From Carnegiea gigantea (taxonomy: Eukaryota > Streptophyta > Magnoliopsida > Caryophyllales > Cactaceae), in assembly GCA_029747015.1 (NCBI GenBank), contig JAKOGI010000526.1, forward strand, positions 186,001-250,000: DNA of 64,000 bases, written 5' to 3'. Every line of letters begins with the position of its first letter. Positions within the stretch are counted from its first letter, which is position 1. Positions 21,122 through 33,864 of the stretch are shown piece by piece. The notes beneath the pieces are model-generated. The model saw only the letters and a list, made by a program, of their open reading frames with translations. It was not told the origin of the DNA and searched no databases. The translations under genes and the position numbers were made by a program.

Positions 21122-24100
21122 CAGCAAAACAGACAAAGTTCCGCCTAAAAATCCGGTAAAACCAGGCTTCTAGCCTTACAATGGATTCCTACAGTTGATA
21201 AACGCACAAATATATGTTCATAACTCAACGGCTGCACGCCGGAGATCACAGCTCTACAGGCCACACACTCGAAGTGTACTAAATAATATAGCTCAATAAT
21301 AGAAAAGAATTGGAAAGTACAACTTAACAGATCACATATTCAGAGTACTGGGGTTTACATCCCAAAAGAAAGTAAACAACTCTAGCTATAAGACGACCGA
21401 TAAATAAGATGGCCGGCTCATATAGCCATACAAAGCAACTTCTAGACAATATGCATTACGTGGCTGCAGTAATTAGCTTACAGGCACTCAAGAAATTAAA
21501 TTACATCATAATACGCAACTAAGTGCACAATTTAACAACAAAAGCATATAAGTCTACTTCTAGGGCAGCAAGGGAGACACTACCTCGGCTTATGTGAACC
21601 AAGTTCTACCTGTCACTTTAGTAAACTGGGATAAAAGGGGAAAAGATAGGGGATGAGCTACCACGTGCTCAGTGAATGACTCCCAACCCCCAGAAAGCAA
21701 TTGCACGTCGTATTTTAAGTAGCACCTACACACACATTCTGATATATAATATCATATAATAAGCATGTAGGGTCTTCCACCTTTGTCGTCACCTTAATTA
21801 CCTTTCTAGTACGATGGTAACGTTATACTCTTTCTAATTCACGCCCAAGGTACTTAACTTGCCTGAACTAAATCTCTTATAGCTTATTGGTGGTAATTCC
21901 ATGTTCTATCAACATAAGATCACACAATGTAAGCATAACGTCACATAACAGGCATACAGGATTCATTAATAAGCTATCTCATGCAACAATTCAGGTATTG
22001 GATGCAATACGACACTTAGTTCACATATAAGCACCTAATGTAAAGGCGTTTAAGCAAAGTGACCAAGTGAGACACCTTTTTGTAAGCAAGTAAGATTAAT
22101 GCATGTCACTTAAATCAATGAAAGTTCTCATAAAATCGTCGTTATGCACTTGGCAGATAATTAAAACTCAATAAAAACTCTTTTCAAGAAAACACACACC
22201 TTTTCTAATCTTTACACCAACATCACTCTCAAACGAGGCATTCACAACACGCACGAAATCATTTTAATAGGCATTAGAATCTCATATGCGTGCTGGGTAT
22301 GGGTGAGGCCATCACTCAAGTTGCACCATACCTGTGAGATCGTCACTCACATTTCATATTATCCCCTTCGGGATCTTCCAGGGTTTCCACTTCTGGGTCT
22401 ACTCCCTAGGCAACATATTACCCCCGTCGGGTTCTTCTAGGGTTTCCACTTCTGGGTCTGTCTTCCTAGGTATTAGGGTTCCCGAGAACCAGCCATTCAC
22501 CCTAATCATTATACAAGTAGCACTATTTTCCTAACCCAAAACGGTCTAGATGCATTTCACCTCTAAATGCGTCTAAATTAAAACTTTCCTTGTATCACAA
22601 ACAATGACATTCTCATTCTCATGAGGCTCAAAGCCTTAATGATTTCACATCGATTTAGAAAGCATAAAACCACTTATTTTAAAGTATACTTAAAACGAGT
22701 TAATGTTTGCATATTCATTCACTCTTCAAGACAGGTGATATGAAAACTCATTTTTAAAGGATAATAGTTGCATTCACACATGAATATCTCAACTTCTTTA
22801 CATTTCAAATGCAACAATCATTTCACAACAAACCGCCCCATGTATTCGTGCAAAGTATCAATTAGGTTATGAAAATGTCTTACAACATTTAATCACAACT
22901 CACCTTATTAAATGAATGGTCAAATGTTCACGGTTAGCCACATATTTAGGATGCTAGGCATATCAAGCAAGCCACCTATACACTTCAACGCATGTCTTTC
23001 ATTTTAATAATTCGCTCATATAAGCAGAGTTATGCTCGTTTAGCCAAGATTATTTCATAACCGTTCCATCAGTTCGTGGTCCTTTGCTTTCATATTTAAA
23101 GCGTAACTAGGTTTAGCAATTAAGCACTTTAGTTGCCTTTAAAGTTCATTCCAACCTTCCACATGCAAAACGGGAGGTTTAAAACAACTTATATTCTTAA
23201 AATGTCATCATGCTCAATTCGCATTTTCTTTTTAATTCCTTAAACCCGTTGAACCATTTAACTGAACCATTCAGCTAAGTTGTTCAATGGTTATAGGTTA
23301 TCCACATTGCAAGAAGTTTCAGTAATTAAGGCAACCAAACTGATAAATAACTAGGAGCATCTAGAATCATGTGAATAATCTTTTAATAAACCTTTCATTA
23401 TTTCTCAAACTCGCAAATCATTTACATTAACTTAAAGAGGCAAGGGCTAGTAAAACCACAACTCGATTATGCAACATACTATAACTAAATTTAGGCAAAT
23501 AATAATTAATACACGGCATCAAAACACTAAATTGATAAAATTTCACACTACCCAGACTCCCTCCTCACAGCACCGGCCACAACAATCCCCAAAACCATTT
23601 TATTTCAACACAAATGATTCACCAACTACTTACAGATTCTCAACTCGTTACCGTTTCAACCTAACTAGTAAATCAGGTATCACAAATATTTCAAGAACAT
23701 TTATAAATTAATAGTAGGTTTAGGGATTAGGAACCACCCAGTTGGACTCCAAGCTAATAAACCAACCTTGGGTTTGGTTTAGATGAATGCGACTCCGTTC
23801 TCCTACTACCGCTGCTCTGTTCTGCCTCCTCCCTTGCTCGGTCCTAGCCTTTAGCCACACAAATCAGGTCAGACAACCTCGATGGTGGTTGAGGTAGTGG
23901 TTGTGGTGCTGGGGTTGAGCTTCCAAACGCTAACCCCAAGCCTCTGGTTCGCGTGGCTCTTGGTAGTAGCCAGACCCAGGCCCACTTGCGGGAGATGCCT
24001 TGCCAACGATGCCTGGCCGTCATCCCACCGACATCGACTGTGCATTGTCGCAGCCACCACTGCCATGACCTCTCTCTCTCTCTCTGTCTCTCTCTCTCTT

Positions 24101-24647
24101 TCTCTTTCTGGTTGGCCTAAAACGGGGGTGGTGAAGGGGTTTTGGGATTGACCGCTGCTGCCCGTCGGCGTCGCCTTCAGGCGCCACACCCCACCTCCGC
24201 CTCCCTTGAACCCTCTCTCTTTTCTGGTGTCGCGGTATCGGGGGGTCAGGAGGTGAAGGAGCCAGATTAAAGCCCCCCCTTCGCGTGTCTGTCATGGAAG
24301 AAAGGGGGCCTTGGCCCCTTTTTTTCCCCTTTTCCATTTTTTTGTTTTGGTCAATTGCTTGGCCTCACTTAATAAACCGATCCCAGTGCTAATTAGTCTA
24401 GTCTTGTTCAATCTCAACCTCCAACATTCTTACTCAGCTTGCCAATTTTGCGTACTCATGTCTTGGCTACCTAATTAATTTATGCAATTGCGTACTAAAT
24501 CAGAAAAATTAACAAAATCACTCCATATAAATATCACATCTAATTGGCTCGTAAACAAATAGTCTAAAATGGTCAACAAAATAGAAGACAGTTAATGAAA
24601 ACACTAACCTAAACAGTTAGCCCGAGTTAAGAATCCTGGGCGTTACA
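21122..24647 (-). repeat. E3 3' LTR, main part
   Basis: Continuation of the LTR begun at 9150-9213, resuming after E2. It contains a duplicated block near 22365-22475 (CTTCCAGGGTTTCCACTTCT and CTTCTAGGGTTTCCACTTCT, about 70 bp apart), a GC-richer segment about 23760-24330 and a (CT)n run at 24068-24112. No protein-coding signal is convincing; frames over 23869-24337 are low-complexity. Confidence 0.75.
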
Positions 24648-24664
24648 TTCTCCCCCTTAAAAGA
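24648..24664 (-). other. E3 polypurine tract
   Basis: Minus strand TCTTTTAAGGGGGAGAA abuts the LTR start TGTAACGCCC. The upstream text GAGGATGAAATTC is the usual context in this lineage. Confidence 0.8.
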
Positions 24665-26940
24665 ATTTCATCCTCGAAATTCCAAAGTTCACAGTTCAAT
24701 CAAACACAAGATGCACACTCGTTCTATGATCTACATAACTTGCTCTAGGATCCAAATTTTTCATTTTACAATCAACTGTATCTTTTAAATCGAAAACAAG
24801 ACTTATGATATCCAGTCTCCTCCTCGTCAATCCTCTTCAAGCATCTACTCACTCTATTTAGCTGCTGAGAGCAAACGTATAGAAGAGGGGCAAATGAGTT
24901 AACATAGATACCCTTTTCAAAGTCACGTTAGAACAAGGATTAAACAAGAACCACTTTACACAAAAGCACATAAATTAACACTGGAGGACCATTTCTATTC
25001 ATGACAACTAGGGGTATTAACGAAGGTTGAGTTAGGGTACGCATCTACATTAAATCCATCTTAATGCATGAAGGAATCAAATCATTTTAGCATTAAGCCA
25101 GTCGACCATGGATTCTTTACCACCATGGAATAAAAAGCGGATTGCATAGCATCATACAGCATCACATAGCATTATATAAACAAGGACAATAAATAAGAAC
25201 AACACATAGGCTTGCAACAACGTCGCACTTTGAAATCAAGCATAATCCATAGGGTTAGTCCTTGTTTCAGTATATATAGGTCATGTTACTGGGATAAGAC
25301 ATGTAGTCATCAATCACTAAGCATAGAACAGCTCAGAGAACATGGCCTAACAGCATATCAATGGTAGGGAAGGTTTCTGGAACTTCTTACACATACATTG
25401 CTTAAAGGAGTGATAAGGTTGGGCAGGTGTAAGATCACTACTCCCAATGAAGCATATACAATGTGATTAATAATTCAACCAGAACCACCCAAGAAAGTCC
25501 TTTTTAATTATGAATCATTATTAAAGCAGTCACTATTTCCTCTAGGTAATGGAATGTGGTATGGCAAGCACCGTAAGAGTTAGTAAGGCAGTAATTTAGA
25601 GCTCTAAACTAACGCCTCCGATTATGCATACGAAAACAATCAACCTAATGAAGGATATTCCATCATCAAGTGTAGTTAAACGAGTAATAATTGGCACAGT
25701 AATTACATTAGATTAATCATAATGGTTTACCTAATGTAAAGCTCTACTCTCATGTTTCCGTATGCAATTGGTTTCCTACTGAGTCTTGATGCTATGCACG
25801 TAAATTGGCATGCCCATGTCCCAATGAGGATGGTATACGTATATACCAATATATAGTCAAACCGCACTAGCACACTTTAACCAAACACTTTACTACTATG
25901 TTCCACAGCTTTTAAGGACCATGCGATATAGAAAAGGCTCACACATGACCACAAGTACATCTACACATCATCGTGTCACATGAAGCAGATAGGCATTTAC
26001 GTATCCAAACAGAAGTTGGCCCCTAAATGCGAGGCACTAGCATTTTGTCCTTAGCAAACATAAGATATGCGATGGTGTGCACATGCGAATACAAATTTTG
26101 ACACTCACTAGGTCATGTATTAAACATATGCGCATCTGACCACCTAAGCTATAACATGAAGCTATATGAGTTATGCAATGCAAGTAACAACCGAACGATC
26201 TCATCACGTAATAAGCCACACATATTGGACTGTGCATCCAATTCAACTGCATCCTATACGAGCTAAAAACAAGTACTAAGAAGCGCATGCACTAAGCAGT
26301 TCATTCACACAACTCATCAGTGACCCAACTCCTATAACTCATTAATGAATGTGCATAACAGATGTGAGTGTCTATATTTATGCTGACATGACCTTGAATG
26401 CTCTACCATGCTACCTTTCTCACACATGAGGTACACCCTTCTATAGATGTGAATACATGCAAATGTAACTCTATTGTCATCTAGTCACGCATTGCATACA
26501 TCGTGTTCAATTACTCCAGCTATAACATGAGAAAATAGAATTGATGGACTGTAAATGATTATTCAAGAGCCATTTTATACAACTAACTATATAAATTAAA
26601 TCGCTCGACTAATACTGCTATAGGTTTAATCAGGTTCAAGCCGAGCAATCACCGAAAACTCATTCTGTTAGCGTTCGACCACAAAACAAATCAACGACCA
26701 CTCACAACAATCCTATCTATAGATACTCCTATAGCTTTACGTAGCACACGATACCATATTCATTATTTAAGACATGCAGACTCACGGGGTTGTCATATAG
26801 GTAGAAGCGTATACACGCGTGCAATTACAAATTCAGTGGTTAATGGTATGCCCTAAAGCTCAACCAAATTTAGGAGAGATTGGCGACCAATGGGCTATGA
26901 TCGTTTTGAGTATGGTCGACATTAATGGTCTTATAGGTAT
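24665..26940 (-). other. E3 internal region, no coding signal
   Basis: About 2.3 kb of AT-rich DNA between the E3 polypurine tract and the start of E4. Apart from a few codons of polyprotein tail next to the tract, I read no gag, RT or integrase motif on either strand. The frames at 26037-26288 (-) and 26819-27031 (+) lack any recognisable domain. It is probably a decayed or non-coding internal segment. Confidence 0.5.
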
Positions 26941-28174
26941 TGACACTAATGCAAGTGCACAGGTGTTACAGTTAAAAAGCAAGTATCGTCCACAGAGACC
27001 AAAAGCAAAAATTTCAAGTTCTTTCTATTAGAAAATGCTAAGCAATAACTTAATCGAGGATTTGGATTCGACTATTTCTAATTAACAGTTTCTAAATTCA
27101 ATCAAGGAAAAACGTCTAACGATTTATTTAGTTAAGAAAGGTGTTGGATCATATGATTTAACATGTGCATTTCTCTAAATTAGATAATTTTGAGGAACTG
27201 CAATCGATTCAGAATTTAGTCTATTCTTTTGAAATTGGCCAAATTACCTAAATTAAACCAAAGTCGTTCTTTAAAACTAATTTAACTTAGGCTATGTTTA
27301 GTATTTTTTGATTCCTCATTCATTCTCCCAACGTGCAAATTTCTCTTTCAAGTCATTGCTATGTTAGGTACTATCAAGTGGTCTAACAAACTAATTTCAG
27401 CTTTTAGTTCTTCACTTAAGTGTCTCAAGGGTGCAAGAAAATTTGGCCGAGTCCACTCACAACATGATAATTACTTGATAAAACAAAATCAAACCAACAT
27501 GAAAAGAAAGCACAATTTTATTAAATGAAAATGATCTAACTGCACTTTCATTAACAAACGAATCCTTAGACAAGATAAACTGCTCACTTATAATTAAAAA
27601 AAATTAAACAACTAACCAAATGATTCAGCGAGACCTGACAAGGAAAAGCTTGGCAATGGTAACCTCCAACAAAGTCTTCAAACCACCAACAAAATCAAGT
27701 TCCACGCTAAAGATTCTCACTTGCACACAAAATCAAACAGAAATCTTAACTACAAAAAAAAGGGGGGAGAAGGGAATGTCCATATAAGATGATGGGGTCT
27801 CTTTCACTGCTGTTAGAGGACGTCCTTTTAAGCCAATACTCCAACTTTCTCAACTACACAGCCCAAGGGTGACGAAGAGGCCACAATTACATAGGCAGCA
27901 CAGTTGGACTGTCGTTTTGGCTGCAACTGAATTCTTCTACTCTTCTCTTGCTCCACGGGCATAGGGCTTAAGGTACCTCTGTGGCAGGTCAATAAGTACT
28001 CAAAATGGGGGTCAAATGTTGGGTCAAATGATCTAAAATCCTATAAATATCATCCAACAACCAAACCCAAACATAAAACGAGAATAGGAGTATAAATTAT
28101 AGCATAAAGCATACAATTCTCCTAAAAATGCAGCAAAATGACCCTAAAATGATATACACGTTAAGCACTTACCA
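26941..28174 (-). repeat. E4 3' LTR (1234 bp)
   Basis: Begins TGACACTAATGCAAGTGCAC and ends TTAAGCACTTACCA (TG..CA). It aligns with the E4 right LTR from 39058 and with the solo LTR at 2219-3454. No gene inside. Confidence 0.9.
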
Positions 28175-28186
28175 AACTCCCCCATG
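28175..28186 (-). other. E4 polypurine tract
   Basis: Minus strand CATGGGGGAGTT immediately before the LTR start TGGTAAGTGC; the position and G-run are typical of Athila elements. Confidence 0.85.
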
Positions 28187-30004
28187 CTTGAACTGTTGCT
28201 TATCCCTAAGCAACGCTGAGACAAAACATTATTCAAAACCTCCTCATGATAGACTTTGGTAGCATCCTAATAGCAAAGCCGATCCAAAGTTAGCCTAAAA
28301 GGTGTAAAAAAACCATTTAACAAACAGACCAGGAAATGAAGTTTTCGAAACCACTTGATATACCACAATGTCAAATTTGAATCAATCCCCCCAAATCATC
28401 AAATACAATCAAATTAGCATATGAAACAAATGGAGCTATTAATACCAGTAGAACCTCATTATAATGATATGGCACTCATCACACATTGAAAAGCTAAGAA
28501 GGGTCCTTAATTCTCATTCCACAGACTCAAATCTACCATAAGCTTGATAAGACTCTCTAATTTGCCATCACTAGAAGGCAATAAACATTAGATAATCATA
28601 AGGACTTTTATAAGGTTGTAACGGGACCATTGGTAAAATTAATAGGGGAATGAATGTTTTTGAAATGCGGAGTTAGAAGCCATAGACTAAGAGATAAATG
28701 TTTCCAATGCACTCATATAACATTCTCCTAAGACCAACATAATTCATCTACAAAATACATCCCCATTTCACGAGATAAAGAGTTGAAAGTCATAAATATT
28801 TTTTTACAATCCAAACAAGGCCAACGCTCTTTTTATTATTCCTTTTTTTTCTTTCTTTTTTTTTCCTTTTTTTCATTAGAGTTAGCTAAGGGAAATCCAT
28901 ATCAAACTTTGAATTTCAACTCTTCCCTAATCTTTTTACAACAAGACAAGCGATTTCTTATATAAAACAAGAACATAAATCCCTTCACCAAACAACCAAA
29001 TCCACCAAAACGATCTCAATACACCTTAGTAGTTCCCAATTAAACTCGAGGTACAAGGATGAAACACTCTTCTAGTCTTGGCTTAAGTGTTAGATATAAT
29101 TGCTTGGCCATAGGCCATGGTAGGAGGTTCAAATCAATGAAAAAGGATATAAGCTCAAAGGGGCTAGCAAGGGATATAATACACAACAAAGGTGGCTATT
29201 TGGTCTTTTGGACTAACAAGTCAAAAAATGTCTCAATCATATTACCTAAATGCATATGTGAAATGTGATCTTAAATGAAAATCAAAGCAAGTTCTAGAGA
29301 AATGATATCAAAGAAAAGTCGCTCACAAATTAACAAGAGACTAAATTTATAAATTACTCTTTAAAAGCTCAAAGCGTCATAGGACATCGACCAAGGTCAT
29401 AACTACCTCATTAGTGAACACATGCCAAAATTTTCATGTAAAGAGTCATGGGGTAATCAACTCGCACTCATTATATGGTTAGAACATGAAGTTCATTTTC
29501 AAAAACTTATTCTCAAACATTTTTATGCACAATTGGGCAAATTAAAGAATCAATCTAAACCAAAGAAGTATAGCTAGTCTACGAAGATCATCATTGGAGA
29601 AATTTTTTCTCATTTTTTGTTCATGTTGTGTTTTTTTTACTTAGTAAAATGTGTTCTCCTAATAACAATGCCAAGACAAATGCAAAAACTATTAGAAGAA
29701 ACTATAAAAAACTAAAAGGCAACCTCAAATGCAAAGAAACCTAAATGTACTTCTAACATGCTTCTAACCACATAAGATTAAAACCTACAAAATAATTCCG
29801 AATGCAATCATGAATAATATATACAATACATACACAAGCACACACCAAACCAAATCAGGCATCAAACGCCATTAAATATGAACTAACTCCCCATTTCTTA
29901 AACAAAACATTGTCCTCAATGTGTGCACAAATTAGAAAAGGGAAAGGGGGAGTAGTAAGAAGCGATTAGAAAGGAGGAGGGGATGGAGTGTGGGGTGGTT
30001 GACC
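28187..30004 (-). other. E4 non-coding stretch between 3' ORF and PPT
   Basis: About 1.8 kb without a supported frame. It has a poly-T run near 28832-28870 and otherwise AT-rich sequence. Long 3' untranslated regions after the ATHILA ORF are usual in this lineage. Confidence 0.55.
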
Positions 30005-31278
30005 CTAGGCGATATGCCAATCTTGCCACATCTCTAAATAAGCCTTATAATCCTGAAAGTATTGGGTTTGGGTAGCAAGCATCCCACGGAGCTCGTCGTG
30101 GCGCTCTTGGACAAAGTCACGAAGAACAGCATTCTCAAAAGTAACATAGGCTCGAAGGGATACTTGCTCCTCCTGGATGGACCTGAGGATGGCTTGGAGG
30201 TCGGCATAGTCAGTGGGGGGTGGTTGCAAAGAAGAACTAGGTCCAGCTTAAATGGGGGTGGAGGAGGTACAAGTTGAACAATCCTAGCATTACCAGGTAC
30301 CCAATAAAGGTTAGCCCAGTGAAGTAAGGTAGTTCGATCAACATTATGAAGCAGTAGAAGCCAATCCTCGGGATAAATCCAGCACAAACTTTCAGCCTTT
30401 AATTTACAAAAGTTCATTATCTCAAAAGCAGCTTGATCAAGCCGCTTAGATCTAGATACTCAATCCTGAAGGTTGGCCTCGACACCCATAAATCTAGCAA
30501 TGGTAGTGATGATACCACCAATGACTATCCTACCCTTAGTGCTAAAAGTAGCAATATGCAACTGTCTGGCCAAGAATGCCCCAAGATCAAGTTGAACACC
30601 ATCAAGTGTACAAGACAGAAAATATAGCTCAAACAATGTTGGGACATTCAAACTATCATCCCGAGCAAAGAAACAAAAGCAAGGATGCGCTGAGCTGCCC
30701 GAGTGCAAGGGTTCCGAATATGGGTGCATTTAGAAGAACTAGCACTATACCTAACACTCCTCGAACACTCGCCCTAAAATGCATTCGGGTTGAATTCGTG
30801 GGGCACTTGACGGTTTGCTAAATCCATACAGACCAAAGATGCTATTGAAGGTACCTAAGTGAAACTCATAAAATTGCCCTTACAAGTAAAAGGAAATATA
30901 CCCGCTTGACATTGAGGCCCTCAAGTGACATCAACATGTAGAGTACTCAGGAATTTTAAGGTAAGGTCCCGATATGTATGCTCCTTAATCTCACTGAAAT
31001 GTCCCATACCCCCCCCGTGCAAACAACCACTGTATATCATCTAACAATCCTAAACGACCTAATAATTCCACATCATAGTATCAAATTGCCACAACTATGT
31101 GTTCATTCAAGCAAGCATATCTAGCAATATGATCGGGGTTGGTTAAACCAAGAGGATGAGGAATGTTACCTTATGTTCGTGCATTAGTGGAAGTTCAGGA
31201 GGTCGGTTGAGGCCAAGATGGTGCTTGGCTAGATGTTCCTACCTCCTTGATACTCTTTTGTCTCTTAGTGGGTGCCAT
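30005..31278 (-). pseudogene. E4 ATHILA-type ORF downstream of pol
   Basis: The likely start is the ATG at 31278 (MAPTKRQKSIKEVGTSSQ), preceded by a CT-rich leader. After a stop at 31195 other frames continue with GHFSEIKEHTYRDLTLKFLS, TLHVDVT*GPQCQAG and LANRQVPHEFNPNAF. The C-terminal part (30229-30005) reads ..SLRAYVTFENAVLRDFVQERHDELRGMLATQTQYFQDY... From memory these blocks fit the Arabidopsis retrotransposon ORF-1 (ATHILA) family, whose function is unclear and which some authors call env-like. Position after integrase supports this. At least three stops or shifts make it non-functional. Confidence 0.75.
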
Positions 31279-31598
31279 GGTTGCAAAATGGAAGGAAAAA
31301 TTGAAAGAAAAACCTGAAAAATAAGATGTGAGAAAGAAAATGGAAGAATTTAAGTGAAAAAGAAGAAGAATCAGAGAGGGAAAAAGGAGGTTATGGAAGA
31401 TGGATGAAGGTGAGATGAAATTGAAGAAGGAATGGTGGAAAGAGGTGAAATTTGTGGGAGAAAGAGAAAGATTAAGTGAAAGGCAAGATTTTGAGTGTGC
31501 ATGGAGTGAAGATGAGAAAAAATGAAGGAGAAATGAAGGTGTACCAGTAGTGGGTTTAGAGAGAGAATAGGGAGGTGGAGAGAGAGAGTGTGTGTGTT

Positions 31599-31621
31599 GA
31601 AGAAGAAGAAGAAGAAGAAGA
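31599..31621. repeat. (GAA)n microsatellite
   Basis: A run of GAA units follows AGAGAGAGAGTGTGTGTG just upstream; both lie in the leader of the ATHILA-type ORF. Confidence 0.9.
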
Positions 31622-32086
31622 TGGGGGAAAGTTAGATGGTCATCGAGGTCAAAACCCTTTACCTCGGCCCATTGCAACTCACCATGGACTGTGGGGGTCA
31701 CCACGGTCCGATCGTCGTGTCTACTGGATACCGATTTTTTTGTTTTACTGATTCGACACCCCACGGGCTGTATTAGAGCACTGCGGTCTGTGGTGCCTAG
31801 TATCTTTTTCTCTTCTTTTTTTTTTTCTTCTTTTTTCCTATGTTCCCTTCTTCTTTTCCTTTTCTTCTTCTCTTTTGTGTTCTTCTTCTCTCCTCTCTAT
31901 TTTTTTCTCACTATGAAAAACTACCAAGAAATGAAAATGAAAGCTATAAAAAGAGTTCGGGTTGTCTCCCAAGAAGCGCTCTTTTAAGGTCAAGAGCTTG
32001 ACCATGTTTCTATGTTCCGTCAGGATCGGTGAGTGTGTGGATGGAGGCCTTCTCAATAGGCTGCCCACAAGATATGGCTTTAGTCA

Positions 32087-32359
32087 CTATCCATTGACTG
32101 TGAACGCGCTGGTAGACTCACTCCACACTTCAACCGCTCCGCTACGGTGAACTTTGCTGACTTGAAATGGCCCCAACCACCGGGCTCTCAGCTTGCTCGG
32201 AAATAAACTCAATGTAGAGTTGAAGAATAGGACCATGTCACCTTTTTCAAATCTCTTCTGGATGATGTGCTTATCATGCCATCTCTTAGTTTGCTCTTTG
32301 TACATGCATGAACTCTTATAGGCCTCCAACCTTAGTTCATCTAGCTTATTCAATTGCAA
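32087..32359 (-). pseudogene. E4 integrase C-terminal domain
   Basis: A 90-aa frame: LDELRLEAYKSSCMYKEQTK, RWHDKHIIQKRFEKGDMVLF, FNSTLSLFPSKLRARWLGPF and QVSKVHRSGAVEVWS. The order of LxELRLEAYxxxxxYKExTKxWHD, KxFxxGDxVLLFNSxLxLFPGKLxSRWxGPFxV and GAVEV is characteristic of the Athila/Tat integrase end. It would follow the catalytic core at 33115-32516 after a break near 32360-32515, where stops occur. Confidence 0.85.
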
Positions 32360-32515
32360 GAATTACCTTTCTCCAGCTGCTTTTAGCTCAAAATTGAGCA
32401 TCTTTATAGCCTAATATGCCTTATGTTCCAACTCTACTGATAAGTGACAAGACTTTCTAAACATGAACCGGTATAGAGTGGTGCCTAGAGGAGTCTTGTT
32501 GGTGGTGTGATATAC

Positions 32516-33115
32516 CTAAAGAGCATCATAAAGCTTGAGTGACCAATGTTTGTGGGACTGATCCACTGTTTTCTCCAATATACTCTTCAACTCCTGATTC
32601 GAGAGCTCTACTTGCCCACCTGTTTGGGGATGGTAAGGCATAGCAACCTTATAGAACACTCCATATTTCTTCAATAGTGACTCAAGAGGCTTGTTGCAAA
32701 AGTGTGTTCCATTATCATTTAGAAGAGCTCTTGATGTACCAAACCTTGTGAAAATATTCTTCTTGAGGAACTTGATGACAACCTGGGAATCATTTGTCAG
32801 GGTGGCAACGGCTTCCACCCACTTAGAAATATAGTCAACCGCCACAAGGATGTAAAGGTTATTACGGGAAAGAGAAAAAGGTCCCATGAAGTCAATCCCG
32901 TATAAATCAAACAACTCAACCTCAAGTATGCCACTTTGAGGCATCTTATGCCTCTTGGTAATGTTCCCCGTTCTCTGACATCTATCACAAGTCATGAAAA
33001 ATTTTCTTGCATCCTTGAAAAGCGTGGGCCAATAAAAGCCTGCTTGGAGTACCTTTACAATCGTCTTATCCAGTCCAAAGTGTCCACTATAAATTAAAGC
33101 ATGGTAATGTTGCAA
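32516..33115 (-). pseudogene. E4 integrase zinc-binding domain and catalytic core
   Basis: The 199-aa frame opens with an HHCC-type region ([15 protein letters not shown].., then CDRCQRTGN at about residues 43-51). The core follows: GIDFMGPF with the first catalytic Asp (about 74), LNDNGTHF with the second (about 138) and GGQVELSN with the Glu (about 171). The three catalytic residues are all present, although LNDNG replaces the usual SDNG-type context. The frame overlaps the end of the RNase H frame at 33094. The enzyme would cut and join element DNA into the genome; the downstream break leaves the protein incomplete. Confidence 0.9.
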
Positions 33116-33849
33116 GACACTGTGGACCTCATCTTCCGATAAGCATTTTCTATAAATCCCATCTCCACGCAGCTTGTAAAGAAGAGGCTCTTCTCACACA
33201 TAGTATTTGGTATTGAAAAGGACTTTCTTTCTTTGTTGGTAGGACAATCCTGGAGGTAGCACCATGCACACTTTGAAGCTGACCAAATTAACATAGCATG
33301 GGGTGGCTTGGTGGGAAATGGCGAAGAGTTACTCATTGAGAAAGGAGTCATCAATGGAGAGCTCTTCATTAGAAGTAGCCTCGGGCCTAGGCGAGATAGA
33401 TGATTGGCAACCACATTTGCCAACCCAACCTTATCTTTTATCTCCAAATCAAACTCTTGAAGAAGGAGGATGCATCGGATGAGTCGAGGCTTGGAGTCGG
33501 ATTTCTTCATTAAGTGCGTCAAAGTGGCATGATCAGTGAAGACAATGACCTCCGAATTTATCAAGTAAGATCGAAATTTTTCCAAGGCAAAGACAATCGT
33601 TAATAATTCCTTCTCCGTCGTGGCATAATTCACTTGAGCCCCATCAAGAGTACGACTTGCATAGTATATGGCATATAGCTTGTTGTCCTTCCATTGGCCA
33701 AGAACGGCGCCCACTGCATAGTCACTTGCATCACACATCACCTTAAAAGGTAGCTCCCAATCCAGAGCTTGCGTTAATGGAGCCGTGATTAATGCCTCTT
33801 TTAACCTGAGAAAAGCACTCAAGCATTCTTCATTAAACTCAAAAGGCAC
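33094..33849 (-). pseudogene. E4 RNase H and RT thumb/connection
   Basis: The 251-aa frame holds [14 protein letters not shown] (first RNase H Asp, about residue 39), [22 protein letters not shown] (Glu, about 80) and [11 protein letters not shown] (second Asp, about 107), then [19 protein letters not shown] and [11 protein letters not shown]. These are standard Ty3/gypsy RNase H blocks (RNA strand removal during reverse transcription). The C-terminal 80 residues read through in a decayed frame toward the integrase. Confidence 0.9.
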
Positions 33850-33864
33850 ATCCTTGACAAGAAA

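Larger units (their letters stand above)
9150..26940 (-). mobile_element. E3: 3' end of a Tekay/Del-like LTR element, split by E2
   Basis: E3 has a 3' LTR made of 9150-9213 plus 21122-24647 (about 3.59 kb once E2 is removed), beginning TGTAACATTCCC and ending GGGCGTTACA. A polypurine tract follows at 24648-24664. Its minus-strand text just inside reads ..NFEDEILL.., the tail usual at the end of plant chromovirus polyproteins. The internal region runs to 26940, where E4 begins. No 5' LTR or gag-pol is present in the window. Confidence 0.75.

Noticed and set aside
23869..24337. Arg/Glu-repeat frames on both strands
   Set aside because: Produced by a (CT)n microsatellite in the E3 LTR.
31279..31764. 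Upstream extension of the ATHILA-type ORF (Ser/Leu/His-rich)
   Set aside because: The recognisable protein starts at MAPTKRQK (31278); the extension is a CT-rich leader read through by chance.
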